DNA from: Apium graveolens
Taxonomy: Eukaryota; Streptophyta; Magnoliopsida; Apiales; Apiaceae
Direction: 5' to 3'
NCBI RefSeq assembly: GCF_009905375.1
Contig: NC_133657.1
Span: forward strand, 70,117,224 to 70,181,223
DNA length: 64,000 bases
How positions within the stretch are numbered: the stretch's first letter is position 1; each line of letters opens with the position of its first letter. The notes under the pieces are model-generated. The model had not been told where the DNA came from. It made no database searches and was given only the letters and a program-made list of their open reading frames with translations. The position numbers and the translations under genes are program-made. Positions 23,212 through 35,114 of the stretch are shown one piece after another.

Positions 23212-24530
23212 TGTTAGGTCCCAATGTGTTTGTAGAAGGGGGGGTTGAATACAAACAGTACCGAATAATCGAATTAAATGCGGAATAAAAAATGTGAAAC
23301 AAAATTCAAGTTAAATAAAAATATTATTAAACTTGAAAGGTGTTACAACAACTGTATCGATTACAAGGAATTAATCTCAAATTAATTATCACAAATTTAG
23401 AATAAATTCGACATGAACTTTTTCTATTTTTGCAATAATTAGAATCAAATGCTAAACGCGATTTGAGATTAAGTTCTAGGGATTTTGATCCGCTAGATTG
23501 TTACACAAGAACAAGATAAAGATTTCTAGTTGATTGGATTTAACTTTATAATCTAGAAATTGATCTTGAAGTTTTGCAGAGAAGAATGTAATATTGTTCT
23601 GCTTCTTTTTCTTTTTGCTGTGTTCTTGACTTCTATTTGTTGATAGTTCTTTCTGCTGCTTCTTTTTCTTTTTTAATTCATTCAACAGAATTGAATTGAA
23701 CTGGAATGACAATCCTGAGCTCAGCAAGACTTTCGGTATGACAATCAAATAAACTAGCAAGACTATCAGAATGAACTAGCAAGACAATCAGAATGAACTA
23801 GCAAGACAATCCTCCTCCCAGTGTAACTTTCGGTGAGACTATTGTTTGTACTAGCATGACTTTCGGTATGACTATTGATTGTCATACCGATTGTCATACT
23901 AGTACAATCAGTTTGACTTGCTGAATTTAAATGAATTTTAATCCAATTTAAATTCTGAAAATTCCTAAAATTAATTCAGAATTAATTAATCAATTAATTC
24001 AATTAATAAATAAATTATTCTTCACAAATATAATTTATTTTCTTAATTAAATTAGATGACTTAATTAATTAATAGATAATTAATTCTAGTCTTCAACAGC
24101 ACCCATCCTTCTGCAAATCTTCTGAAAATCACTGAAAATTATGAATCAATTCCACCACTTCAATGTTGACACTCGATGTACTGTCTGGTTTATGAGTGAC
24201 TAACTTCCGTGACGTTTCTTCATGTCTTGACTTTGACACTTTGATTTTCTTCAGATTAAATCCTTGTAATTAATGATACTCTGACGAGATCTCTGTCACT
24301 TGATTAAATCCACGATCTTGATTTATATCACTGAGGCATGATCAACTTCTTGAACTTCTTCCAGTGAATTAACTCCTCAAGTCTGTAGATGAACCTTGTT
24401 TCTGAATCCTTTGACAGATATTACTTTGCGAGATCTCTCTGACGGTCGATCCACTATTTACTTATTACATTCTTATTTGAGTTGAGTTGAATCCTCGAAT
24501 ATACAAATAGGCTATGACATATGACTTACA
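23212..24530 (-). mobile_element. 3' LTR of D (left)
   Basis: 1,319 bp, TGTTAGGTCCC to GACTTACA on the plus strand. It contains an array of GACTTTCGGTATGACAATC and CTAGCAAGACAATCAG words around 23720-23920 and AT-rich AATTAATT tracts. Confidence 0.93.
23863..23890. repeat. Perfect inverted repeat in D LTR
   Basis: Arms TCGGTATGAC (23863-23872) and GTCATACCGA (23881-23890), loop of 8 nt. It is present identically in the other LTR at 30026-30053. A further direct copy of the arm is at 23733-23742. Confidence 0.9.
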
Positions 24531-24541
24531 ATCTCCCCCTA
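24531..24541 (-). other. Polypurine tract of D
   Basis: Minus-strand ATAGGGGGAGAT directly abuts the 3' LTR, as expected for the plus-strand primer. Confidence 0.8.
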
Positions 24542-26797
24542 TTTGTTTGTTAGACAATAACACACAAATACCTAGAGGATAACTCAACTAAATAAGAAAA
24601 AGATATAAAAAGAAATGCAAAGTAAATAGTAGAAAAGTTCTGGACTAGATTTAACATTTTCCAGATTCCAATTAAATGTTCCTCTAGACTGAACATATCT
24701 TCAAGTAGTTCCATCTTCATTTGTACAACCACATTTCCTGTTGAGAAGCCCATATCTCTCTTGCTTCTCCCCCTATGAGAATCAACTGATTAAAGAAGAT
24801 CACCTTCGTTTACCACCTCTCCCGTACAATAGGATCCGCAGATAAAAGCCAATGGTACTCCCCTTTTGAAAACAGCTTCTTCCCTTACTAGAAAATCACC
24901 TTGTGTTTACCACCTCTCCCGTACAATAGGATCCGTAGTTACAAACAACAATGGTGTGGTGTAGTGTACATGAACTTTTTCTACCTCCCTGCTATTTCTC
25001 CCCCTTAGTTGAGGAATCCTCCAAACTATTACTTAAGCTTTTATCTCCCCCTTAAAGAAGGAATGTATGCCGTCGTCTGAAGGAGTTCTCATATTTCACT
25101 TGGTTGGAAAAGAAATAACAAGAAGTTTCTCTTTCTTCCTCACTGTGAGTGTGTGATTCTGTTTAGTGTACCTCACATGTGTTTCACTCTTCTCTCCACT
25201 CGTGTTTACACTCTTTCTCACAAGTGTATCACTCCTCTCATAGCTCCATATTCCAGCTGTACCTGCAAGGAAAATCACCTTAGCCATCCTTAAGGAGGTC
25301 ACAGGTGGTGCAATGGGAGTTCGCAAATCCCCATCCTTGTTAAACTCGTCAGATGAATCTGAGTCATAATTTACAAGTTGCTAGTTTCCCTTTTAGGGTT
25401 CCAGATTTGAATTATGGGAAGGTAAACAATGATCCAACGAATTTAGCATAAAGATCAAAGTTCCCTTCTAATGTCTGTGAAGACATTTCCTTGTGACTTA
25501 TCAGGTAATATCTGAATCATTGTTAACAAGTTGCCGATCTGCACCTATGTCAGATCCACTATCCGCAGATGCATCCAGGGGATTTAAGCCTGGCGAGGTA
25601 GACACTAACCACTGACATATGGCTTTTGGATCAGTATCCTCTCCTAACACCTGTAAAGGCAATTGGTCCATTAACGAACCTTGAACAATCGAATCTGACC
25701 TTAAAATGGTCGAAACTCTTGTTTCCGTCAACTCATCCTTTGTGTGTGTGACCTCTCCTTGTGCATCAAGAATTGTTTATGTTTGAAGTGGTGACACTAT
25801 ATCGGATACCCTGGCCGACAGGCAAATTCAATAGACGCACCCTATTGAGAGAATAAATCTAGTAACTATTTTTGTGCCTTTTCAGCCATTACATCTTTTT
25901 GAGAAGATGTATGGGGGCTAGCAGTTGTCTCGGTTTAAATACTACTCATCTATGTAGGAGACAGAGCTACTGGGTTGACTACAGAACCTTCCTTATGTGG
26001 TGCACTAAGGCACTATCTCCCTCACGCTCATTCGTACTACATTTAGTGGTAAGAGAGTGTTGGTTGGTTCTGTTTCTGTGTTTGTCTTTACAGTCTGGGA
26101 TAGATGTTGTGGGTTTTCAACCTCATGACTGTCAATGAAAGAAAGTCATTGGAGACTGAACCTGTAACACAGAACATATGGTAATAGAGAGAAAATGATT
26201 TACAATAGTGATTTCAAAAGATTTTACATGAAATAAGAAATTACTAATGTAGAAAGAAGTTTGATTTTGTTTTTCAATATGAATGAGTTTTTGATAAAAC
26301 ATTGATCACTTAGGGTAAAGTCTAAGTAATTCTCATTCATATCAAAAGCTTACAAATATCTGCAACATAATGTTAACAACATATCATTGACCGATACTTG
26401 TCAAGTACTTTAGATACTAATTGTTATGTTGCATAAGCAATATATCACTGCACATATTAAACAATATGATTGTGCCTAATGATAGGAGAGTTAAAAATAT
26501 GACGACTCTACTAGTTCATATTAAACAATAACTTCAGTTAGAGTGCCATACCATGTTCTTGACGATTGCTTGAGTAGTACACTAGTTCATACCAACCTAA
26601 AGTGAGATTGTGAAGAAGAGATTGCATAGTCCAATAGATCTGCAGCTGCAAAGTCCATGAACTGTGGTGCACTGACTTCCTCTTTTGACTCACCAAACAG
26701 GAGTACACTTATACACATCTTACTAGAGTACAATTCCAAGTGTAATGTGCAGTAGGTGTCTGATATGTCGTAATATTCTCAAGTCTCGTCACTGGTG
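24542..26797 (-). other. D internal region without recognisable pol
   Basis: 2.3 kb with only scattered short ORFs. No integrase, RT or RNase H motif is visible on either strand. Minus-strand fragments at 25096-25326 and 25501-25731 could derive from a former post-pol ORF by position, but I see no clear similarity. Two near-identical phrases around CACCTCTCCCGTACAATAGG (about 24815 and 24914) form a short local duplication. Confidence 0.6.
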
Positions 26798-27045
26798 CTA
26801 TATGTTAGATACTGCTTCCTGATAATAACCTAGCACAATATACAAAATTACAATGATAACATTCCCAGCTTGCAAACAGCCATATCCCTCAGATAAACCT
26901 TTGCTGTTATCTCCAAAGGTAACCAGGGGGCCAGCTTTCTCAATCACATTTGATAGCAGGGCTCTATCTCCGGTCATATGTCTTGATGATCCACTTGTCA
27001 AGAATCCACACTACCGGTTACACCTGTATACTGCCCTGCACTTCA
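26798..27045 (-). pseudogene. D protease remnant
   Basis: Minus-strand SGSSRHMTGD and a following GDNSKGLSEGYG segment match the copia protease start. An extra base in the DSG codons breaks the link to the upstream WIL residues, and the ORF ends after about 67 codons, where similarity to pol is lost. It is in a different frame from gag. Confidence 0.75.
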
Positions 27046-27051
27046 AATGGA

Positions 27052-29277
27052 TTAGACCTTCTTCGGAACCCAAACTTGGTTGGGCCCGGCATACTTGTAG
27101 AACTGTCCTTTGTCAGTCAAAACAACATTTTTAATTTTAATGGTCTCAACTTTCTCAATGACTGAACATTTGACCTTGTAAACAGCCTTAACAAATTTCT
27201 GTTTAAGCTTAGGCACAAATGTCTCCTTTCTAGCCTTAGAAGGACTAGCAGTCTTAGACCTATCATGCTTCTTGTTATTCACATGCTGACGAGGAGTAGT
27301 CTTATCATTAGACACATGCTTACCATTAAAATAAGCATACATCATATTAAAAGCACAAGACATACAATTAGCAACACCACATGCTTTATGAGAGTGATTA
27401 ACAGCAGGTAACTTATGCATGGTAGACATGGCATTATTGTTATTCAACTCATGTGTGTCTGAGTTAGTCTCAGTTGCTTTCACAACTTTGACTGGAACTT
27501 TCGACTCACTTGACTTGGAAACAATCTTCTCATAAGCATGATCCTCAGCACGTATTTCTTCTTGAATAACAGAAGAGGTCGCATCAAATGGTTCATCAAT
27601 TGATGCTTTATAGAGGGGTTCATCAACACCCTTAAGCACATGTGGTACTTCCCTCCCTTTAGCACAGACACGAGGAGGGGAGTTTATGCCTAATTCTCCA
27701 ATAGCAGCATTGTAATCATAACCTATTCCAGATGTTTGATTAACAGCTTGCTTACTGTAGAACTCTTTAGCCTTCGAACAAGAATTGAAGTAGGCTCTAA
27801 CCTTAGTCTCAAGACCGGTGATCTTGTCTTTGAGAATAGTTTCGAGTTTTCTGTAACAGTCAACTCTATTCTCTAGAAAAGATACTTGTTCTTTTAATTT
27901 GTCTTGATTAATGTGCACAAGTCTTAATTCATTGACCTCTTTCTCAAGGTCTGTGATCTGTAAACTTAACAGTTCATTATCACGACGTGCACAATCTAAG
28001 TTACCTCTTAGATGATAAACCATTTCAGCATCAGAAAGTTTTACCTCTATTCTTGACGATGAAGCTTTTCCATCAATAGCCATAAGAGCAAGATTTCCTT
28101 CATCTTCACTATCAGTATCATCCCAGCTTCTTCCCTTTGCCAGATAAGCCCTTTCAGAGTTCTTTCTTACTTTTTTTGGCTTCCTACATTCTGTGGCAAA
28201 GTGTCCCAACTCATTGCAGTTATAGCATCTGATGGTGCTCCGATCAACCATCCCTGTTTTGTATCCACCACTGCTGGTGTTAGAGGATGAAGATCCACCT
28301 TTCTGGAATTTGTTGTAGTTGGACTTGTACTTAAGCTTGGGATTCCTCTTGAATCTGACATGGGAGAATCTCTTGACAATTTGGGCCATTGTCTCGTCTT
28401 CCAATTGCTCTAGCTCCTCCAAGGAATAAAAATCATCACTTGATTGATTTGTAGTAGGAGGATCATATTCTGCTACTAACATATTTTCCTCAGCCTTGGA
28501 ACACTGTACCATTCTCTCCAATTGTTGAGATTGCTGTTGTTGTTGACCTTCAGCTACAAGTGCAGTAGATGTACTGACCATTCTATCCTTCCCGTAGACT
28601 TCCTTCTGTTGAATCTGCTCCAACTCATAGGTTTTTAACATTCCATAGAGCCTGTCCAAAGAAATCTCACTCAGATCTCTAGCTTCTCTAATGGCAGTGA
28701 TTCTATGTTCAAGATGAGCTGGTAGTGTTAAAAGGAACTTTTTGTTGACCTCCCTGATTGAATAATACTTTCCATTGATGTTCAGGTTGTTGATCAACGC
28801 ATTATACCTCTCAAACACTTCAGTAATTCCTTCTCCTGGATTTGATTTGAAATGTTCATATTCAGAGGTTAGGATTTCCAACTTGTTCTCCCTAACTTCC
28901 TCTGTGCCTTCATTAATTACCTCAATAGTTTCCCACATGTGTTTGGAATTTTTACAGTTCATCACATGTCTGTTCATCAAGGGATCAAGGGAATCAATTA
29001 ATATTAATTGAAGGCTGGCATCCAAGGAGGCTTCTTCCTTCTCAGCTGGAGTAAAATCTTCAGGCTCTTTTGGATATGTTCTAGCTTTGGTAATCACAAC
29101 ATCATCTACTATCACCTCTGGTTCAATAACCATCGGAGTTTTTATCCCCTTCTTTAACAAGTTTGAATATTTGGTATTTGCAACTTGTAAAAATAATAGC
29201 ATCTTCTTCTTCCACATGATATAATTTTCTTTATCAAATAGTGGAATTTTAACGGTTCCAACTTTTTGTGAAGTCAT
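27052..29277 (-). CDS. Element D Gag (intact)
   Basis: Uninterrupted 741-codon ORF ending WVPKKV and TAA. I chose the ATG at 29277 (MTSQKVGTVKIPLFDKENY) because the motif typical of copia Gag N-termini starts there. An in-frame ATG 15 codons upstream is possible. Gag landmarks are NYIMWKKKM near the start, LDRLYGMLKTYELEQ around residue 220, and a single clear CCHC knuckle, CYNCNELGHFATEC, near residue 350. A coiled-coil-like segment follows (about residues 430-510), then a Lys-rich C-terminal region. It would assemble particles and bind RNA. Intactness alongside loss of pol suggests Gag is still useful to this family, or that the loss is recent. Confidence 0.92.
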   Translation of the reverse strand: MTSQKVGTVKIPLFDKENYIMWKKKMLLFLQVANTKYSNLLKKGIKTPMVIEPEVIVDDVVITKARTYPKEPEDFTPAEKEEASLDASLQLILIDSLDPLMNRHVMNCKNSKHMWETIEVINEGTEEVRENKLEILTSEYEHFKSNPGEGITEVFERYNALINNLNINGKYYSIREVNKKFLLTLPAHLEHRITAIREARDLSEISLDRLYGMLKTYELEQIQQKEVYGKDRMVSTSTALVAEGQQQQQSQQLERMVQCSKAEENMLVAEYDPPTTNQSSDDFYSLEELEQLEDETMAQIVKRFSHVRFKRNPKLKYKSNYNKFQKGGSSSSNTSSGGYKTGMVDRSTIRCYNCNELGHFATECRKPKKVRKNSERAYLAKGRSWDDTDSEDEGNLALMAIDGKASSSRIEVKLSDAEMVYHLRGNLDCARRDNELLSLQITDLEKEVNELRLVHINQDKLKEQVSFLENRVDCYRKLETILKDKITGLETKVRAYFNSCSKAKEFYSKQAVNQTSGIGYDYNAAIGELGINSPPRVCAKGREVPHVLKGVDEPLYKASIDEPFDATSSVIQEEIRAEDHAYEKIVSKSSESKVPVKVVKATETNSDTHELNNNNAMSTMHKLPAVNHSHKACGVANCMSCAFNMMYAYFNGKHVSNDKTTPRQHVNNKKHDRSKTASPSKARKETFVPKLKQKFVKAVYKVKCSVIEKVETIKIKNVVLTDKGQFYKYAGPNQVWVPKKV

Positions 29278-29358
29278 TATGAATTTTTGAATAAATAAAA
29301 ATTCAAGGAGTTGAAAAATCACAAAAGTCTAGGATCTTGATTTGTTCGTTAATCAGAA

Positions 29359-29371
29359 GGCTCTGATACCA
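29359..29371 (-). other. Primer-binding site of D
   Basis: Minus-strand TGGTATCAGAGCC, the initiator tRNA-Met complement, 2 nt from the 5' LTR. Confidence 0.92.
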
Positions 29372-29373
29372 AT

Positions 29374-30693
29374 TGTTAGGTCCCAATGTGTTTGTAGAAG
29401 GGGGGGGTTGAATACAAACAGTACCGAATAATCGAATTAAATGCGGAATAAAAAATGTGAAACAAAATTCAAGTTAAATAAAAATATTATTAAACTTGAA
29501 AGGTGTTACAACAACTGTATCGATTACAAGGAATTAATCTCAAATTAATTATCATAAATTTAGAATAAATTCGACATGAACTTTTTCTATTTTTGCAATA
29601 ATTAGAATCAAATGCTAAACGCGATTTGAGATTAAGTTCTAGGGATTTTGATCCGCTAGATTGTTACACAAGAACAAGATAAAGATTTCTAGTTGATTGG
29701 ATTTAACTTTACAATCTAGAAATTGATCTTGAAGTTTTGCAGAGAAGAATGTAATATTATTCTGCTTCTTTTTCTTTTTGCTGTGTTCTTGACTTCTATT
29801 TGTTGATAGTTCTTTCTGCTGCTTCTTTTTCTTTTTTAATTCATTCAACAGAATTGAATTGAACTGGAATGACAATCCTGAGCTCAGCAAGACTTTCGGT
29901 ATGACAATCAAATGAACTAGCAAGACTATCAGAATGAACTAGCAAGACAATCAGAATGAACTAGCAAGACAATCCTCCTCCCAGTGTAACTTTCGGTGAG
30001 ACTATTGTTTGTACTAGCATGACTTTCGGTATGACTATTGATTGTCATACCGATTGTCATACTACTACAATCAGTTTGACTTGCTGAATTTAAATGAATT
30101 TTAATCCAATTTAAATTCTGAAAATTCCTAAAATTAATTCAGAATTAATTAATCAATTAATTCAATTAATAAATAAATTATTCTTCACAAATATAATTTA
30201 TTTTCTTAATTAAATTAGATGACTTAATTAATTAATAGAGAATTAATTCTAGTCTTCAACAGCACCCATCCTTCTGCAAATCTTCTGAAAATCACTGAAA
30301 ATTATGAATCAATTCCACCACTTCAATGTTGACACTCGATGTACTGTCTGGTTCATGAGTGACTAACTTCCGTGACGTTTCTTCATGTCTTGACTTTGAC
30401 ACTTTGATTTTCTTCAGATTAAATCCTTGTAATTAATGATACTCTGACGAGATCTCTGTCACTTGATTAAATCCACGATCTTGATTTATATCACTGAGGC
30501 ATGATCAACTTCTTGAACTTCTTCCAGTGAATTAACTCCTCAAGTCTGTAGATGAACCTTGTTTCTGAATCCTTTGACAGATATTACTTTGCGAGATCTC
30601 TCTGACGGTCGATCCACTATTTACTTATTACATTCTTATTTGAGTTGAGTTGAATCCTCGAATATACAAATAGGCTATGACATATGACTTACA
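29374..30693 (-). mobile_element. 5' LTR of D (right)
   Basis: 1,320 bp, nearly identical to 23212-24530. It is followed by the TSD CACTG at 30694-30698. Confidence 0.93.
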
Positions 30694-30698
30694 CACTG

Positions 30699-31420
30699 CA
30701 AACAAGTTAGATAAAGATACTGGATCATCAATAGATATTACTAACTACAGAGGTATGATTGGCTTTTTACTCTATTTAACTGCAAGTAGACCTGATATCA
30801 TGTATGCTACCTGTCTCTGTGCAAGATTTCAGGCTGATCCAAGAGAACCTCATCTAATAGCTGTGAAAAGAATTTTTAAGTACCTCAAGGGTACAGCTGA
30901 TCTAGGATTGTGGTATCCTAGATAATCAGATTTTAAGCTAATAGGTTACTCAGATGCAGATTTTGCAGGATGCAAAATAGACAGGAAAAACACTAGTGGA
31001 AGCTGCCAATTTCGTGGAGGCAGATTGGTTTCTTGGTTTAGCAAGAAATAGAAATAAATTTCAACATCAACTGCAGAAGCAGAATATATTACTGCAGGAA
31101 GCTTTTGTGCACAGATTCTTTGGATGAAGAATCGGTTACTGGACTATGGGTTAGAATTTTCTAAAATACCCATTTATTGTGATAATTAAAGTGTTATTGC
31201 TATGACAGGTAATCTAGTTCAATACTCAATGACAAAGCACATCAGCATTATGTACCATTTCATAAGGGAACATGTGATGAAAGGTACAGTGGAATTACAT
31301 TTTGTTCCAACAGATCAACAACTAGCAGATATCTTCACCAAACCACTATGTGAAGCTACTTTTACAAGACTGGTAAATGAACTTGGAATGGTTTCAGGTT
31401 CTTTCTCAAAATCTGCTTAG
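30699..31420 (+). pseudogene. Element B pol, second part (RT end and RNase H)
   Basis: Continues B's pol in frame after D: NKLDKDTGSSIDITNYRG, then TASRPDIMYATC, then RNase H with GYSDADFAGCKIDRK, STAEAEY and DIFTKPL, ending SGSFSKSA and TAG. In-frame stops occur at 30923-30925, near 31047-31058 and near 31187. It is colinear with C (51780-52507). Confidence 0.9.
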
Positions 31421-32902
31421 TTTTTATTCTCATGCATCAGACTTTATGATCAGTGTTTACAGATTATCTTATCTCTATGTAATCTGTGCTTAAACTGTAA
31501 TATATTAAATACTGATTGTTATCTGATGTGATTCTATATACTCTAATAGTGTTTTGAATGTTCTGTGACTATTCAATCCAATGAGGATTACTGTGCTAGA
31601 TGCTGACCTAGTAGTCCTTAACATACTAGAAATCCCATGTTTGAATTAGTTATTTATGTGGAAAACATTACACAAGCAAATTCTGATTTTGAGCTTAGTC
31701 AAATTTACTTTGTGTATCTTATTACTAAGTCATAAACTAGATTTTTGCTTCTTATCTGTCAAATTCTGATGTCAGTAAATCTTAAGGATGAACTATATGC
31801 TTGATAAGCCTCACTTATCTGAAGAAAAGAAAAGAAAAGAAATTGAAGTCATGTACTCCTTTGAGATCTAGAGTAAATATGTGAAAGGGAAGACCCAAGT
31901 GCATTACTGGTATTAAGTAATATGTATTAGAAAAGCAAATAAATTTTTCTTGGTGACTTTTCACTTTCTCTGATTACTGGAGAAATACTCTGATAATAGC
32001 ATAAATTCTAATAGCAGTTGTGACTCATTTACACTGAGAAGCCACTTTAAAAAGAATGTCAAAAGATGCATAAAATGAGCACAAACAGTTGAGGTGGACT
32101 CTTGCATAAATTTATTATATAGTAGACTTCAAAATTAAAGACAGATTTTAAGCACTTTTCTTAGTTATGCCTTATTTCTAAGATATACTGAAGTTTATCA
32201 AACTTTAATCTTTATCTGATCATTTGCAAATGTACACACTCTCACTCCATGTGAATGATGAAAATTACTATGGTGATTAAGTTATTTTTGACAAACAGTT
32301 AAGTACTATTTACATAAATTATGAGGACAAGTTCTGATGAAAGTTCTGATGATTAAACTCTGAAGAACCCAGACAGTATTTGTATGAATAATCACATAAA
32401 CAAACATTCACTTTTTGAGTACAGAAGCCATATTCTGATGACTGTTAAGTTCCGAAAATAGTCAAGTTCCGATGCAAATTTTGATGCTTACGTGGCATTA
32501 TTTAATTACTTGACTTATTTCTGATATTTACATGTAACGGTCATATTTATCAGAAAATAATTAGGTGAGATAAAACAGTATTAATCATTTGGTTGTGTGT
32601 TTGTTTTGGTAACTGCATGTGCGCATTAACTACTGCACGTTTAACGTGCCCACTAACAATTTTTTGACTGTTCACATGCTGCCAGGTGTAAATTGTCTGC
32701 CATGCTTCACAAATATAGTTGTTGTCATATGGGGTGTATAAATAAGAGAGTTAAAAGATTTTCTAATCTTTTACCTACTTTTCTCATTCACTAATCTCTC
32801 TTATTTTCTCTCACCCTCTAATATTCTCTGAAGCTATTTTCTTACAAGCATTTTATCAAACACCTTCTATACACACAACTTTCTCACTTATTTCTCACAG
32901 AA
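31421..32902 (+). other. B spacer between pol and post-pol ORF
   Basis: 1.48 kb non-coding, clearly homologous to 52508-54000 in C. It holds many (A/G)TTCTGATG words near 32330-32490. It ends with a TATA-like box and a CT-rich leader before the next ORF. Confidence 0.8.
32737..32744 (+). promoter_or_regulatory. Putative internal TATA box of B
   Basis: TATAAATA lies 166 nt before the ATG at 32903 and is followed by a CT-rich leader. C has the same word at 53834-53841, 167 nt before its ATG. Confidence 0.6.
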
Positions 32903-35000
32903 ATGGCACCAAAGGACATCATTTTCAATGGAGCCAAGTTTGTTCCCAAAAACTACATGACTATTCTTAGCAAGGACGAAGCTCCATCAGATCTTCACTT
33001 CGTTCAGGACTTTCTTGCTAATAGTGAGATTGGGTATGCATTGACCCAACCAGAAGCACTCTTGGAAACTCAAGTACTGGAGTTTTGGAGGAGTGGTGTT
33101 TATGATGATGGTGGTGCAAATGGGTCCCCAAGCATCATATTTACAACCGGGGAAGATGAATACTTGGTTATATTGTCAACTGTTCGACAAGCTTTACATC
33201 TTCCAGAAAACTGTGTTTACAGTTCAACAATTGAGGAGCCAGCTCTTCAACAGATGATGGCAAACCTTGGTTATGAAAAATCTTTTTCCAAGCTGGGACA
33301 ATTGAAGAGGCCCCACATAAGGAGGGAGTGGAGTTTCTTTTTCGACTGCATTACCAAGGCCTTTGCAAACAAGTGCTCCAACTTTGATGCAATTCCAATC
33401 CTTAGTCAGCAAATTGGGTATGCTCTTATTACTCAATCTCATTATGATTATGCTAGTGATGTGCTAGGATTTATTGGGGATAGGATGCAAGAGGACAAAA
33501 ATACTGTATATTTTGCTAGCATCTGTTAACTTATTTACGGTTTTTGTAATTCTGATAAGCCCCAACTAGCTAGTGAGTTAATCCAACCCTTTAAACTTGC
33601 TAAAAGGGCCTTTACTGACTTATTATCTACTGATAATAAGAAGACTGTACTAAGACCCCTCCAAATTCCTCAATCAGTTAAACAGGTCTTAGTAAATTAT
33701 GATCCAAACACCTATACTGCCATATATCCTGATGTACAACCATCTCAACCTCTATCAGCACCTACAACCACTACACAACCTACCACTTCTCAACCTTAAC
33801 CAACTCAACCTATCATCAGAACATATTTCCAACCAGCACAATCTCAACCTCAATAATCTGCTGCAACACCAAGATCTAAACCTTCAAGAACAAAATCTGT
33901 TCCTAAATCTCCACCAAGAAGAAGGAGGATGATCCTTAGGGATGAATCAGATGAAGAAGAAGCACAGGTTCATGCATCAGAATCTGTGATAGTAGAAGCT
34001 GAAGGGTCAACCCATCAAAAAAAGACCGAAGCTGAGGGTTCTGATATTTTGAAGAGGAAAAGAACTATAAGTTCTGATGCTGCTCAGGCAACTCATTCAC
34101 TATCCAGGAAATCAAATAAACAGAGAGCAGGCAGGCCTTTGGCACAACCTCATTCTGAGGATACTCAAGAAGCTGAGGAAGGGGATCAAGAATCTTTGAT
34201 CTCATCAGAACCTGTTATAATTGAAGCTTTGCCTTCCCCACCTCAAGCTAGAGACACTGTTCCAGAAACAGTGATTACACCTCATGTCTCTCCAGTTAAA
34301 GGAACAATAGTTGAAGATTCAGGATTAAGTCCTGAAATTGACCTTCATAGGCTAATAATTCCAACTGTGTTATATCTGGAAGCTCCTACAGTACAAGTGA
34401 CAACTCCACCAGTTTCTCCATTACATGCTGATATTCCTACCACACCTATTCTGGATGTGGACAAAGATGAACTTGTACCAGAATCACCTTTAGTGACACA
34501 CACTTTAGTACTGTCAGAAGATGATGAGTTTTCTGCAAGTTTTGGAGAGTCAGCTCCAGTTAATACTCCAGCTCCCATTCTTGGAAAGGAGGCACTGATT
34601 GAAAAGTTTGTTGAACAAGCTGCTCCTGTTCCTTGGGAAGAAACTCACAGAGGGGTTGAGTGGACCAAGAAGTGGAATGAATATGATTTCATTCCAAGAT
34701 CAAAAGTTCTAACAGAGTACATTGCCAAAGCTGATGAGCTGATGACAAATTCTGATTTCAAGCACCAACTCAAAGTACCAAATCTCTTCAAGGTCTACAC
34801 TCTCAAACTCATGAAAAAGTTGACAAACTTCTGGAAAAAGCTGAAAAGCTGGATATGGAGATCAAGCTAGATAAAAAGAGGTTTATCAGACTTATACATG
34901 AGAAAGTTGAAGCTATTGAGAAGGTTCAAGAAAAGCAACAGGCCCAAATTACTGAAGTCCTGCAGAATCAAGCCTCTCAACAAGCTCAACTGAATGAAAT
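32903..35000 (+). pseudogene. Element B post-pol ORF, 5' part only
   Basis: Starts MAPKDIIFNGAKFVPKNY and is colinear with C's ORF at 54001. The N-terminal domain has LPEN, RREWSFFFD and SNFDAIP. The frame then has in-frame stops at 33527-33529, near 33797 and near 33854, followed by a Pro/Thr/Gln-rich stretch and a PRRRRMILRDESDEEE basic-acidic junction. A two-base insertion near 34785 shifts the frame just before the coiled-coil region. Similarity to C ends abruptly at position 35000 within QLNEI, where foreign sequence begins. Function is unknown. Confidence 0.8.
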
Positions 35001-35114
35001 TCCCGATCCTCGGGGATAGGAGCCAAACCTCGTATATAAGGGGGCGATTGCCCTCGTGCTTCACTTCGCCCAGCATATCCACTTCCTCCAACCTCGGGGT
35101 AAAGGGGCATCCCA
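35001..35114. other. GC-rich filler between B and element E
   Basis: 114 bp unrelated to B, C or the E LTR, with three CCTCGGGG/CCTCGTAT-like phrases. It is much more GC-rich than its surroundings. It may be a fragment of another element or filler from break repair. Confidence 0.5.

Larger units (their letters stand above)
23212..30693 (-). mobile_element. Element D: young gag-only copia element (SIRE-like)
   Basis: 7,482 bp, complete from LTR to LTR, with perfect TSD CACTG, a tRNA-Met PBS at the right end and a PPT next to the left LTR, hence minus orientation. The LTRs (23212-24530 and 29374-30693) differ by about seven substitutions and a one-base indel by my count, roughly 0.5 percent. 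The interior has one intact gag ORF and only the start of a protease. No integrase, RT or RNase H could be read in the remaining 2.3 kb, so this element must rely on enzymes from another copy. Confidence 0.9.
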
